DNA of 64,000 nt from Halorubrum sp. CSM-61. Its GTDB lineage: Archaea > Halobacteriota > Halobacteria > Halobacteriales > Haloferacaceae. The stretch lies in contig NZ_RJJW01000003.1 in NCBI RefSeq assembly GCF_003781945.1, positions 114,673-178,672 on the forward strand, written 5' to 3'. Below are positions 8,024 to 16,062 of the stretch, piece after piece. Within the stretch, counting starts at the first letter, position 1. Every line of letters starts with the position of its first letter. The translations under genes and the position numbers were made by a program. The notes beneath the pieces are model-generated. The model saw only the letters and a program-made list of their open reading frames with translations, had not been told where the DNA came from and ran no database searches.

Positions 8024-8064
8024 AAGTCTTTTAACGGCTGCTGACCTACGTGGTATTGATTACA

Positions 8065-8469
8065 ATGCCAGATTCGATGGCCGAACAGCTCCGTCAAGAC
8101 ATGGAGTGTGAGGGGCTACTGGAGTGCTTCCACGGGCTCAAGGATCTCGACAGAGAGTGCTTCCGAGCACTCGTCGAGGCAGAGGAACCGCTGACCGTTG
8201 ATGAACTCGCGGAGCGCGTGGACCGAGAGCGCTCGACTGCGTATCGGGCCGTCCAGCGCCTGCTCCAGACGGGGTTCATCGAGAAAGAGCAGATCAACTA
8301 CGACCAGGGCGGCTACTACCACGTCTACTCGCCGACGGACCCGTCGAAGATCACCGATGACATGCAGCGGATGCTCAACGACTGGTACGCGAAGATGGGC
8401 CAGCTCATCCAGGAGTTCGAAACAAAGTACGAGCAGTCCGATACTCCGGCTCCCGCTGCAGAAAGCTAA
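8065..8469 (+). CDS. TrmB/MarR-like winged-helix transcriptional regulator
   Basis: A 134-aa protein. Residues about 25-95 form a winged helix: CFRALVEAEEPLTVDELAERV, then the recognition segment DRERSTAYRAVQRLLQTGF, and a wing with GGYYHVYSPTD. An amphipathic C-terminal helix (MQRMLNDWYAKMGQLIQEF) probably dimerises. The N-terminus has two cysteines (MECEGLLECF) and another follows at DRECFRAL, possible redox or metal sensors. The ATG at 8065 is preferred over a GTG at 8050. It closes the sulfur island and is the obvious candidate local regulator. Confidence 0.8.
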   Translation: MPDSMAEQLRQDMECEGLLECFHGLKDLDRECFRALVEAEEPLTVDELAERVDRERSTAYRAVQRLLQTGFIEKEQINYDQGGYYHVYSPTDPSKITDDMQRMLNDWYAKMGQLIQEFETKYEQSDTPAPAAES

Positions 8470-8733
8470 CCTCACACTTTTTCACTCGGACGAGCCGTTG
8501 CAGCAGCGATTTACCTTATTACGGAAGTCCAATGAGAAAGCCCCACCCTTCAGGACGGGGAAGATGTCAATCGCGCAGTAGCGTGCTCGAATACCACGCC
8601 TAGCAGTATATTGTGCAGTATTGTAACTACTACACAAATTATTGTGAAGAGCAACCAATTTGCGAGACGTTAACCGATCCACCGACTTGCGAGACGTACT
8701 CCCCGCATCGATCGCGGCATCTCCGGGACACTC
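8470..8733. other. Intergenic region with insertion-sequence relic
   Basis: There is no gene here. The first 60 nt include a T-run after the regulator stop. The rest is AT-richer than its surroundings and contains the IS200/IS605-like end at 8536-8570 and a run with GTATTG (8618-8623) and several TTGT/ACAA words resembling a decayed form of the sulfur-island operator. Two direct copies of TTGCGAGACGT follow at about 8658 and 8689. Confidence 0.45.
8536..8570 (+). mobile_element. Orphan right-end-like remnant of an IS200/IS605 (TnpB) element
   Basis: GAAAGCCCCACCCTTCAGGA, followed by CGGGG and AAGATGTCAA, resembles the 3' end seen behind tnpB genes in haloarchaeal IS200/IS605-family elements. 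It can fold as CCCC..CCT-TC-AGG..GGGG. No transposase frame is present on either side, so this would be a solo end. The match is from memory of family ends, not from a search. Confidence 0.45.
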
Positions 8734-9741
8734 TCAGTCCCGGACTCCCGAGAGTCGCTCAATCCGGTCCGGCAGCGCGGGGAGCGCCACGACGACGACG
8801 ACGGCGGCGGTCGTCGCGGCCAGCGTCATCGGGAGCGTCCCCGCGAGGGCGTACGCGCCGACCCAGAGCCCGCCGGTGACGGCGAGCGCGGGGACCGCGA
8901 TCCGGACGGGCACGGGGGGCTCGTCGCCGTCGATCAGCCGCCAGCCGATCGCGCCGCCCGCACCGGTGGCGATCCCGATCCCCGCTTCGACCACCTCGTC
9001 GGTGTGCCCGCTCGTGACGGCGACGGCCAGCGCGCCGGTCGAGACGACCGCCGCCAACAGGAACGGGAGCGTGGGATCGAGCCCGGCGGTGGCACCGCGG
9101 GGATCGGGCCCGGCCCCCTCGTCCGCGGTCCTGCCTTCACTCCGCCGGATCCGCGGGTCGCCCGCGAGCCACAGCGCGCCGAGCACGACGCCGCTCCCCA
9201 CGGCCAGCCCCGCGAGCACGTCGACGACGTAGTGGACCCGGATGACGACCCGCGAGAGCGCGACGGCGACGGCGACGGTACCGGCGGCGAGGAGCCGCTT
9301 CCGTGCGGTCCACGCCCGGTCGTACGCGAGCGCCAGCGCGAGGTACGCCGCCGCGCCCCCGGTGGCGTGACCGCTCGGGAAGCCGAAGCCGTCGGAGAGC
9401 ACCTGCGCCTCGTACCACGCCGACAGCAGGCCGGGGAGCCACGTCGGCACGTCCGCGGGACCGACCGCGCCGGGCGGGCGGGGGACCGCGAACCACGCCT
9501 TGCCGAGCGCCGTGGCGGCGTACGCGCAGGTGACGACGGCGATCGCGGTCGCGCCGGCGCGACGGGGCGCGGCCGCGACCCGGTCGGTCGCGAACCAGTA
9601 GCCGACCGCCAGCAGTCCGAAGAGGAACCACGGGTCCGCGAGATGGGTGACCGCGGCGAAGGCGACGACGACGAACTCCGGGAGCACGTCGACGAGCGGC
9701 GTCTCGCCGATCCCCCGCTCGGCGGCGACGAGTCCGGTCAC
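8734..9741 (-). CDS. PAP2-family phosphatase
   Basis: A 335-aa polytopic membrane protein with the complete lipid-phosphatase active site: K81-x6-R88-P89 (KAWFAVPRP), P122-S-G-H125 (FPSGHATGG), and S163-R-x5-H170-x3-D174 (SRVVIRVHYVVD). H125 is the expected proton donor and H170 the nucleophile. Six or more helices surround these, and the C-terminal third adds four more hydrophobic segments with an acidic linker. Family members dephosphorylate phosphatidate, undecaprenyl/polyprenyl pyrophosphate or similar lipids. The start is GTG at 9741. It is 15 nt downstream of the BrkB gene on the same strand, so the two are probably co-transcribed. Confidence 0.9.
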   Translation of the reverse strand: MTGLVAAERGIGETPLVDVLPEFVVVAFAAVTHLADPWFLFGLLAVGYWFATDRVAAAPRRAGATAIAVVTCAYAATALGKAWFAVPRPPGAVGPADVPTWLPGLLSAWYEAQVLSDGFGFPSGHATGGAAAYLALALAYDRAWTARKRLLAAGTVAVAVALSRVVIRVHYVVDVLAGLAVGSGVVLGALWLAGDPRIRRSEGRTADEGAGPDPRGATAGLDPTLPFLLAAVVSTGALAVAVTSGHTDEVVEAGIGIATGAGGAIGWRLIDGDEPPVPVRIAVPALAVTGGLWVGAYALAGTLPMTLAATTAAVVVVVALPALPDRIERLSGVRD

Positions 9742-9756
9742 GAGCCGATCACTCGA

Positions 9757-11079
9757 TTAGTCGTCGCCCCGGTCGCGGGCGTAGTCGATCGCCTTGCCGG
9801 GCGTTTCCAGCAGGTTGAGGCCGATGCCGACGACGATGAAGAGCGTGTACAGCCCCAGCGTCGACAGCCCGAGGATGAGCATCGCGGCGATGGCGTAGAG
9901 CCCGTTGAGAAAGGAGAACGCGCCGAGGATCAGCACCGTGCCGTAGAGGAGCACGAGGTACGGCCCCCAGCCGCGGGCGTGGCCGCGACGCATCCGCGAG
10001 CGGACGTACCGCTTCAGCTCCGACTCGACGGCCGGCTTGTCGACGGTGCGTCGCTCGACGTCGTCTTCGAACGCGTCGAACTCCGCCCGCAGCCGGCTCA
10101 CCTCCTCCTGTAGCGCCGCCACGTCCGGCGCGCCCGCCGGGCGTTCCTCGTCGCCGGCGTCGTCCGCGCCGTCCGACTCACCGTTCATACCCGGCGGTCG
10201 GTCGCTGGCGTGTTGTAACTGCCGGTCCGTTTCGCGTCCGGTGCGGTCATCGCGGTCGCCGTGACCGTCGTCGGGCGTTGCGTTCCCGCCGCTCCGTCCC
10301 GCGAGGACGACGTTGACGACGCCGCCGACCACGACCACGGCGGCCGCGAGGTACAGCCACGTGACGAGAAGCAGAATGCCGCCGATCACGCCGTACACCT
10401 GATACCGTCCGGCGCTCGCGGCGTACACCTGAAAGCCGGCCTGCAGCAGCGTCCAGCCGACGGCGGCGAAGACGGCCCCGGGGAGCGCTTCCCGGATCCC
10501 GATCGCCGGCTGGGGGAGGACGTAGTACATGGGGAGGAAGACGACGGCGAGAAAGGCGGGCAACGCGAGGACGCTCGCGGCATCCACGAGCGGGACCGCG
10601 TCCGCGGCCGCGACGAACGCGCCGACGGCGACCATCACGCCGATGCCGACGCCGACGCCGAGGACGACGGAGGCGGCGTCGGCGAGCTGCTTGAGGAAGG
10701 CCGGCGACTCGTCGCCGCCGTACAGCTCGACGAAGGCGGTGTCGAGCCCGCGGAACACCTTCAGCGTCGACCAGAGCAACACCGCCAGCCCGAGCACGCC
10801 CGCACCGGTCCGTCCGCCGGCGGAGGAGATCGCCTCGACGACGGCCTCCTCGCCGGCGGGCGTGAGGAACCCCCCGGCCGCCGCCACGAGCTCGGCGGCG
10901 ATCGCCTCGCCGAAGACGGCGGTCGCGACGACGACGAGCAGGAGCAGCGCGGGGATCAGCGAGACGAACGCGTAGTAGGCGATGGCGGCGGAGAGGAACG
11001 TCACCTGCCGGTCTAACGCGACGTCGACGACGCGGCGGACGGTTCCGAGCGCGGTGGTCGAGTGACGGGGCACGCTCAC
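9757..11079 (-). CDS. YihY/BrkB family membrane protein with C-terminal extension
   Basis: About 440 aa. Residues 1-270 are the BrkB/YihY (formerly called RNase BN) membrane domain with six helices: FLSAAIAYYAFVSLIPALLLL, LWSTLKVFRGLDTAF, and GAVFAAVGWTLLQAGF plus YGVIGGILLLVTWLYLAA. An acidic disordered linker follows, then a short coiled coil (VAALQEEVSRLRAEFDAFED), a basic stretch and two or three further membrane helices near the end. The extension is not part of classical BrkB proteins. The start is uncertain: GTG at 11079 (MSVPRHSTTALG) is preferred; TTG at 11100 is possible. Confidence 0.82.
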   Translation of the reverse strand: MSVPRHSTTALGTVRRVVDVALDRQVTFLSAAIAYYAFVSLIPALLLLVVVATAVFGEAIAAELVAAAGGFLTPAGEEAVVEAISSAGGRTGAGVLGLAVLLWSTLKVFRGLDTAFVELYGGDESPAFLKQLADAASVVLGVGVGIGVMVAVGAFVAAADAVPLVDAASVLALPAFLAVVFLPMYYVLPQPAIGIREALPGAVFAAVGWTLLQAGFQVYAASAGRYQVYGVIGGILLLVTWLYLAAAVVVVGGVVNVVLAGRSGGNATPDDGHGDRDDRTGRETDRQLQHASDRPPGMNGESDGADDAGDEERPAGAPDVAALQEEVSRLRAEFDAFEDDVERRTVDKPAVESELKRYVRSRMRRGHARGWGPYLVLLYGTVLILGAFSFLNGLYAIAAMLILGLSTLGLYTLFIVVGIGLNLLETPGKAIDYARDRGDD

Positions 11080-11172
11080 GCGTTCGGGCGACGGCGACAA
11101 AAAACGGGGCGTATGGGAGCGGATTCGGATCGGTGAGGCGAGGAGGACGGGGGCGGAGACGAACCGGCGGCG

Positions 11173-12300
11173 TCAGACGCCGTCCTCGCCGAGGACCGCC
11201 TCCCGCATCTCCGGGATCGAGGCCGTGCTCTTGACCGCCGTGCCGCGGTAGTGCGCGCGGCTCGCCTCGTACCCGGCCCCCTTCAGGCGCTCGACGAACT
11301 CGTCCATCCCGATGGCGGGCTCGCCCCACTCCTTGTACAGCCGGTGCTGGTCGTAGTGCGTGGGGGTGTCGAGCTCGCGCGCGACGGTCCCGAGGAGCTT
11401 CCGGGCGCGCTTCGCCTCGCCCATGTCGTCGGTGACGCGCTCCCGGACCGCGCGCGTGAAGTCGGGGTCCGCGACCGCGCCGAGCCAGAGCGGGCCGGCG
11501 GTGAGCACGCGGTCGCTCCCGCAGACGGGGCAAGCGTCGACGGGGTCCGCGATCAGCCCTCGGGTCGGTTCCCGCCAGAGGCAGTCCTCACAGTGGTCCA
11601 CGTACCCGAGCTCGTCGATACAGCCGTCGGCCGCCCGCGCGCCCGACTCCAGTTCGAGGTAGGTCCGCGCGTAGTGGCGGGAGACGTGCGAGACGATCGG
11701 GCGGGCCGCCTTGTCGTAGCGCGCGGCGGTCCGGACCAGCGCGGAGATCAGCGTCCGGAGCCCCATTTCGGGGTGGTAGTCGGTGTTGCGCGGGACCGCG
11801 CCGTACTTGCGGATCCCGCTGTTCAGGTGGGCGCCACAGAGGGGAGCGGTGTCGGTGGCGGTGACGCAGACGAGGTTGCGCGCGTTCGCCAGCGCGGCGT
11901 CCGCGAAGGGGATCGGCGTCCCGTACGGGTCCAGGTCCACCACGTCGAAGACGCTCTCGTACAGCAGGGCGTTGACGTCGCGGTGAACGGTCTCGCCGTC
12001 CAGATGGTTGGCGGCGAGGTTCTCGTCCGCGAGCTCGACCGCGTCGGGGTCCACGTCGGCGCAGGTGACGTCGTACCCCTCGGCGGCGGCGCGGACGCCG
12101 CGGATCCCGGAGGCCGCCATCGCGTCGAGGTACGACGCCGCGCGCGGCTCGCGGTCGCGGTACGCGCGCAGCACCGCGACGGTCACGTCGCGGTTCAGCT
12201 CCTGCGTGGGGTTGAAGAAGACCCCGCCGCCGGTGCCCTCGCTGGCCCCGTCGCGGGCCTCCGGAACGGAGACGGTGAGACCGCCCTCCTCGATGTCCAT
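11173..12300 (-). CDS. trm1: tRNA (guanine(26)-N(2))-dimethyltransferase Trm1
   Basis: 375 aa, the normal archaeal length. It methylates G26 of tRNA using S-adenosylmethionine. The N-terminus has [14 protein letters not shown], typical of Trm1. The SAM-binding region follows with [15 protein letters not shown], then the catalytic [13 protein letters not shown] zinc ribbon, CEDCLW...CPVCG, lies in the C-terminal domain, which also carries tRNA-binding residues such as [14 protein letters not shown]. The ATG at 12300 is chosen because the Trm1 fold begins within ten residues; the open frame continues upstream without homology. Confidence 0.95.
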   Translation of the reverse strand: MDIEEGGLTVSVPEARDGASEGTGGGVFFNPTQELNRDVTVAVLRAYRDREPRAASYLDAMAASGIRGVRAAAEGYDVTCADVDPDAVELADENLAANHLDGETVHRDVNALLYESVFDVVDLDPYGTPIPFADAALANARNLVCVTATDTAPLCGAHLNSGIRKYGAVPRNTDYHPEMGLRTLISALVRTAARYDKAARPIVSHVSRHYARTYLELESGARAADGCIDELGYVDHCEDCLWREPTRGLIADPVDACPVCGSDRVLTAGPLWLGAVADPDFTRAVRERVTDDMGEAKRARKLLGTVARELDTPTHYDQHRLYKEWGEPAIGMDEFVERLKGAGYEASRAHYRGTAVKSTASIPEMREAVLGEDGV

Positions 12301-12522
12301 ACCCCGCGTTCGGCCATCCGCCACAAAAGGACCCCGCTCCGCGCGCCGGGCCGATCGCCCGCGTTCATCCCCGACCGATCGCGTTCGCCCTCGACCGCGA
12401 AGCGGGAGATTTAGCCCGCCAGCGAGGAAAGAGAGATACATGACTACTACGCGGAGCCGAAGATCGGTTCTCGGTGGCGGAGCGACTCCCGGACGCGGCG
12501 CGGCCTCGGCGGAGGGCCGGCG

Positions 12523-13380
12523 ATGGTGAGCCCCGCCCGCGTCGACGCGATCACCGACATCGCCTACGGCGCGCTGATCGCGTTGGCGATCGTGCTCATC
12601 GCGACGCTCGACGTGAACGACATCGGCGTCGCGTTCGGGATCGGCGTGTTCGCCTCCTACGTCGTCCACGTCGTCTGGAAGATGGCCCGGTTCGACCCGG
12701 ACTGGATGACCCGCGAGGTCGCCGATCAGGTCGGCAAAGAGGTCGAGAAGAGCGTCGGTGAGACGGTCAACAAGGAAGTGGAGAAGGGCGTGGGCGAGAC
12801 GGTCAACAAGGAGGTCGAGAAGACGGTCGGCGACACGGTCAGTAAGGAAGTGGAGAAGAGCGTGGGCGAGACCGTCAGCAAAGAGGTTGAGAAGACGGTC
12901 GGCGACACGGTCAGCAAAGAGGTCGAGAAGACAGTTGGCGACACGGTCAGCAAGGAGGTCGAGAAGAGCGTGGGCGAGACCGTCAACAAGGAGGTCAGCG
13001 AGGTCGCCGACACGGTCAGCGAGGAGGTCTCCGGAAAGGTCGAGGAGACGGTTGGTGAGAAGGTCGAGGAGACCGTCGAGAAGACCGTCGAGGAGACGGT
13101 TGGCGAGAAGGTCGAGGAAACGGTCGAGAAGACCGTCGAGGAGACGGTTGGCGAGAAGGTCGAAGAGACCGTTGAGGAGACGGTCGGTGAAACGGTAGAG
13201 GAGACGGTGGACGAGAAGGTCGAGGAAACCGTGGACGAGAAGGTCGAGGAAACCGTGGACGAGAAGGTCGAGGAAACCGTGGACGAGAAGGTCGAGGAAA
13301 CCGTCGACAAAAAGGTCGAGGAGACGGTGGAGGAGACCGTCGAGCAGACCGTCGACGAGAAGCAGTCCGACGACTCCTAG
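12523..13380 (+). CDS. Membrane-anchored coiled-coil repeat protein (KEVEK/EETV repeats)
   Basis: 285 aa. Residues 1-60 hold two membrane helices ([16 protein letters not shown] and [17 protein letters not shown]). From about residue 66 to the end the protein is almost wholly a low-complexity helix: first [20 protein letters not shown]-type units of about 12 residues, then [17 protein letters not shown] and [12 protein letters not shown] units. The DNA is repeated nearly exactly (36-bp units), so the array grew by tandem duplication. Valine spacing fits a hydrophobic stripe. I do not recognise a function; a membrane-tethered filament or spacer is plausible. ATG 12523 has GGAGG upstream. Confidence 0.75.
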   Translation: MVSPARVDAITDIAYGALIALAIVLIATLDVNDIGVAFGIGVFASYVVHVVWKMARFDPDWMTREVADQVGKEVEKSVGETVNKEVEKGVGETVNKEVEKTVGDTVSKEVEKSVGETVSKEVEKTVGDTVSKEVEKTVGDTVSKEVEKSVGETVNKEVSEVADTVSEEVSGKVEETVGEKVEETVEKTVEETVGEKVEETVEKTVEETVGEKVEETVEETVGETVEETVDEKVEETVDEKVEETVDEKVEETVDEKVEETVDKKVEETVEETVEQTVDEKQSDDS

Positions 13381-13829
13381 TCGGCCTCCCGCGGACGGAC
13401 GCAGCCCGGACCGCTATTTCTCCCGACCTTCCGCGATCGACCCAGAGAGTCCGACGCCGTTTGAGGCGACACCGCCGCACACGCGCGGAGTACCGGCCCG
13501 CCGCGTCGGTCGCGGATGGGGGCCGCTCGGCGGAGGGGTGACCGATCGCCGATCGCGCGCGACACGTCGCGCGCGATGAACGGCTCTCGGAGACGGGCGG
13601 TGACCGTCGCAGACGTCGTTTGGCCGTCCACTACAGAAATAAGAAAGTACGAATTTAGAGACAGTCATAAACATTCTAATTATCTCTCAACAGTTTTTAA
13701 ACGGTCGGTGAAACCGGTGAACGGTCCGAAACTCACCGGAGATATCGTTAATCCGGCTGAAGACGCGGCAACGCTCTGGCCCTTATATGCACCCGGCGCT
13801 CCACGCGTCGAGCGAAGACGGTGTTCCCC
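13381..13829. other. Intergenic region with AT-rich stretch and palindrome
   Basis: No gene is visible in these 449 nt. A near-perfect palindrome, TCGCGCGCGAC-AC-GTCGCGCGCGA, lies at 13553-13576. An unusually AT-rich stretch runs from about 13625 to 13700 and includes TTTTTAAACGG. The promoter TATA of the next gene is at 13783-13788. Rightward and leftward open frames in the region have no protein character. Confidence 0.5.
13783..13788 (+). promoter_or_regulatory. TATA box of the 13830 operon
   Basis: TTATAT in a GC-rich context, centred about 44 nt before the ATG at 13830, giving a predicted start near 13812 and a short leader. It would drive the 13830 and 14096 genes, which overlap. Confidence 0.5.
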
Positions 13830-14099
13830 ATGTCAAGCCAAACGTCCCCCTCATCTGTCCGGGCGCCGATTCGGATCGGGTCCAGCCTGTCGACCGCCTG
13901 CCGGAACAAAGCGATCGCGGGCGTTCGCGCCGCGGCGTTCTGGGCGGCGGTCGTTCTCCCCCTCGCGTACGTCCCCGCGGCGTACGGCGCGATGGGCTTC
14001 GAGACGTGGAGCGCGCTCGCACTCATCGCCGTCCACATGGCCTGCGTCGTAGTCGGTCACGAGCACAACGCCGCCGACGACACTCCCTCCCACGCATGA
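13830..14099 (+). CDS. Small haloarchaeal membrane protein, function unknown
   Basis: An 89-aa protein with a polar N-terminus (MSSQTSPSSVRAP), then two hydrophobic helices (AAAFWAAVVLPLAYVPAAYG and ALALIAVHMACVVVGHEH) and a His/Asn/Asp-rich tail. The ATG at 13830 is preferred over a GTG at 13821. Its stop codon overlaps the start of the winged-helix gene (ATGA), so the two are coupled. I do not recognise a family with known function. Confidence 0.65.
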   Translation: MSSQTSPSSVRAPIRIGSSLSTACRNKAIAGVRAAAFWAAVVLPLAYVPAAYGAMGFETWSALALIAVHMACVVVGHEHNAADDTPSHA

Positions 14100-14389
14100 G
14101 TACCACTCAACCCCTCCCGCAGACGACCGAGCGGTCCGCCGAATCGGACGCATCGGATGAATCGACCGAATCGCCCGCCTCCAAGGCCGACCGCCTCGCC
14201 GCGTTCCTCCGCGAGGAGGCGGCCGATGGCGAGACGTACTTCAAGGCGAAGTTCATCAGCGACGACGTGGGGCTCTCGCCGAAGGAGATCGGCGCGCTGA
14301 TCGTGCAGCTCCAGGACTCCGTCCAGGACCTCGAGATCGAGAAGTGGTCGTACACCGGCGCGACCACGTGGCGCGTCTCGACGGCGTAG
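14096..14389 (+). CDS. Small winged-helix protein, haloarchaeal
   Basis: 97 aa. After a polar Ser/Glu-rich N-terminus (about 30 residues) comes a compact winged-helix-like domain: KADRLAAFLREEAADGETYF, then AKFISDDVGLSPKEIGALIV and LEIEKWSYTGATTWRVS. It resembles a family of short haloarchaeal HTH proteins often annotated only as a domain of unknown function. DNA binding is inferred from fold. It overlaps the upstream membrane-protein gene by 4 nt. Confidence 0.7.
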   Translation: MSTTQPLPQTTERSAESDASDESTESPASKADRLAAFLREEAADGETYFKAKFISDDVGLSPKEIGALIVQLQDSVQDLEIEKWSYTGATTWRVSTA

Positions 14390-14647
14390 CTCTCTCCGGA
14401 ACCGGCTCGAACGACGACCTGATGCGGACCACAACTACCGACATGGGTGGTGCCCGTAGACGGAGTCGATCGTTCAGACGCACCAACGAACGGTTCTGTT
14501 AGCTCTGTTGAAATCCGTCCAGTCGGAGACGGTTTTACCTGAACTCGCTGATGGCTAGAGAGTGCTTTTTGATCGATAGCGGGAGTGGGTATAGCGAATT
14601 GGTGGAACGGGTTTTTAGAAGCGATCGAGTGATGTTGCTGGCGGCTG

Positions 14648-14952
14648 TTTTTAAGCGATCGGCGACACTGCGGTGACGGCCTCCAAAGCCCCAGTCGCTG
14701 TGGACGGCGCACGCTCGCTGCGCGCCTCACTCGGTCGCGTTGCTCCCTCGTTGCGGTGCTTACGTCGCCTGCGCCGCCCACAGCGACTGCCCCTTTGAAT
14801 CCCACCCGCACAACACCGCAACCGCGCCTCACGCCTCCCCAGCCTCGTCGCTGGCGGCGATAGCCGCCAGCGACTCCCTCGCGCGTGCTCCTCGCGGCCT
14901 GTCGGCCGCTCGGAGGCACGCGCCAACCGCATCGTTCTTTATAAGCGATCGT
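14648..14952 (+). repeat. Structured intergenic repeat, copy R1
   Basis: Begins with TTTTTAAGCGATCG and ends with TTTATAAGCGATCG. The conserved start CCTCCAAAGCCCCAG is at about 14680. Hairpin A arms are 14692-14711 (CAGTCGCTGTGGACGGCGCA) and 14770-14789, pairing 19 of 20. Hairpin B is a perfect 12-bp stem with a GATA loop (14847-14858/14863-14874). Hairpin C spans 14881-14923 (GCGCGTGC with GCACGCGC outside, GCGGCC with GGCCGC inside). Linkers TGCCCCTTTGA and CCTCACGCCTCCCCAGCCTC are shared with the other copies. Homology with copy R3 extends outward to about 14569-15017. Confidence 0.85.
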
Positions 14953-15145
14953 CGCCGTCGCTCACCGTTTTAAATACTGAAGCACTGCAACCGATCTGCA
15001 ACATTTGCTCCCGAAACAGCCCATCGCCACGTCTGTCGAAATCCCCAGAACGTGGAACGTCTCATCCGGTGATGGCCAATACGGGTAGCACCGACCTCGC
15101 GGTTCGGACACCGAGAATTATCCCTCGGTCCGTTGTACTGGGGCC

Positions 15146-15985
15146 ATGGCACTCTCGGACCCCGACCTCTCGGGCTCGACGGCGTTTATCACGGGAACGA
15201 CGCGTGGAATTGGCAAACGGCTCGCGCTCGCGCTCGCCGACCGCGGCTGTAACGTCGTCTCGACCGGCAAGACGACCGATAGTGACGACTCCGATCTGGA
15301 GGGATCGATCGAGCAGACGGCCCGCGAGGTTCGCGACCGCGGCGCCGAGGCGCTCGCGCTCGAACTCGACCTCCGCGACGAGGCCCGGGTCGAGGAGGCG
15401 ATCGACCGCTTCGGCGAGGTCGACATCGTGATCAACAACGCGAGCGCCATCCAGCTCGCCAATATCGCCGACCTGCCGGCCGACCGGTTCGACCTCCTGA
15501 CCGACGTGAACGTCCGCGGGACCCACCTCGTCGCGCACGCGTTCGCCGACCACCTCGCGGGGCTCGACGAGGCGTGGCTGCTGTCGAACTCGCCGCCGAT
15601 CGTGACCGACCGCTCGCCGGGGAAGGCGCCGTACGCGTGGTCGAAGCTCGGGATGTCGTTCGTCACGCTCTCGCTCGCCGAGGAGCTGGCGGGCGACGAC
15701 GTGGGCTGTAACACGTTCTGGCCGGTGACGACGATCGACACCCGCGCGACCCGCTACTTCGGGCTCGGGACCGCGGACGACTGGCGCACCCCCGAGGTCG
15801 TCTCCGACGCGGTGCTCGAAATCCTCGCGCGCGACCCCGCCGAGTGCACGGGCAACAGCTTCTACGACGAGGAGCTGCTCCGCGAGGCGGGCGTCACCGA
15901 CTTCTCGGCGTACAACCTCACCGACGGCGACCCGGCGCCGATGTCGGCGCGGCTGTTCGATCCGGCGTTCGAACGCGAGGCGTGA
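15146..15985 (+). CDS. Short-chain dehydrogenase/reductase (SDR), HSDL2-like
   Basis: 279 aa, a cytoplasmic Rossmann-fold oxidoreductase. The cofactor motif is TGTTRGIG (16-23), with NNAS at 97-100. The catalytic pair is Y163-x3-K167 (YAWSK), with the serine expected near SNSPP (147-150). The N-terminal form 'STAFITGTTRGIGKRLALALADRG' in overview, and the ending with SFYDEELLREAG, resemble the HSDL2/peroxisomal SDR branch. Substrate unknown. It stands alone between repeat R1 and the threonine-synthase-like gene, which follows 77 nt downstream on the same strand. Confidence 0.85.
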   Translation: MALSDPDLSGSTAFITGTTRGIGKRLALALADRGCNVVSTGKTTDSDDSDLEGSIEQTAREVRDRGAEALALELDLRDEARVEEAIDRFGEVDIVINNASAIQLANIADLPADRFDLLTDVNVRGTHLVAHAFADHLAGLDEAWLLSNSPPIVTDRSPGKAPYAWSKLGMSFVTLSLAEELAGDDVGCNTFWPVTTIDTRATRYFGLGTADDWRTPEVVSDAVLEILARDPAECTGNSFYDEELLREAGVTDFSAYNLTDGDPAPMSARLFDPAFEREA

Positions 15986-16062
15986 CTCCGCTGGCGGCGT
16001 CGCGGGCACCGCGGGCGCCGCGAACCGGTCAACGCTTTGCGTGTCGGTCGCGATCGGCAGGC

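Noticed and set aside
9004-10113. Long rightward frame opposite the PAP2 and BrkB genes
   Set aside because: Arg/Asp/Gly-rich shadow without motifs, while the leftward frames have full active sites and membrane helices.
12726-13310. Leftward frame of Ser/Thr/Val repeats opposite the coiled-coil gene
   Set aside because: It is the reverse complement of the tandem array; the rightward frame has the membrane helices, ribosome site and helical periodicity.
12720-13370. Possible CRISPR array in the repeat-coding region
   Set aside because: Units are contiguous, in frame and protein-coding, without unique spacers.
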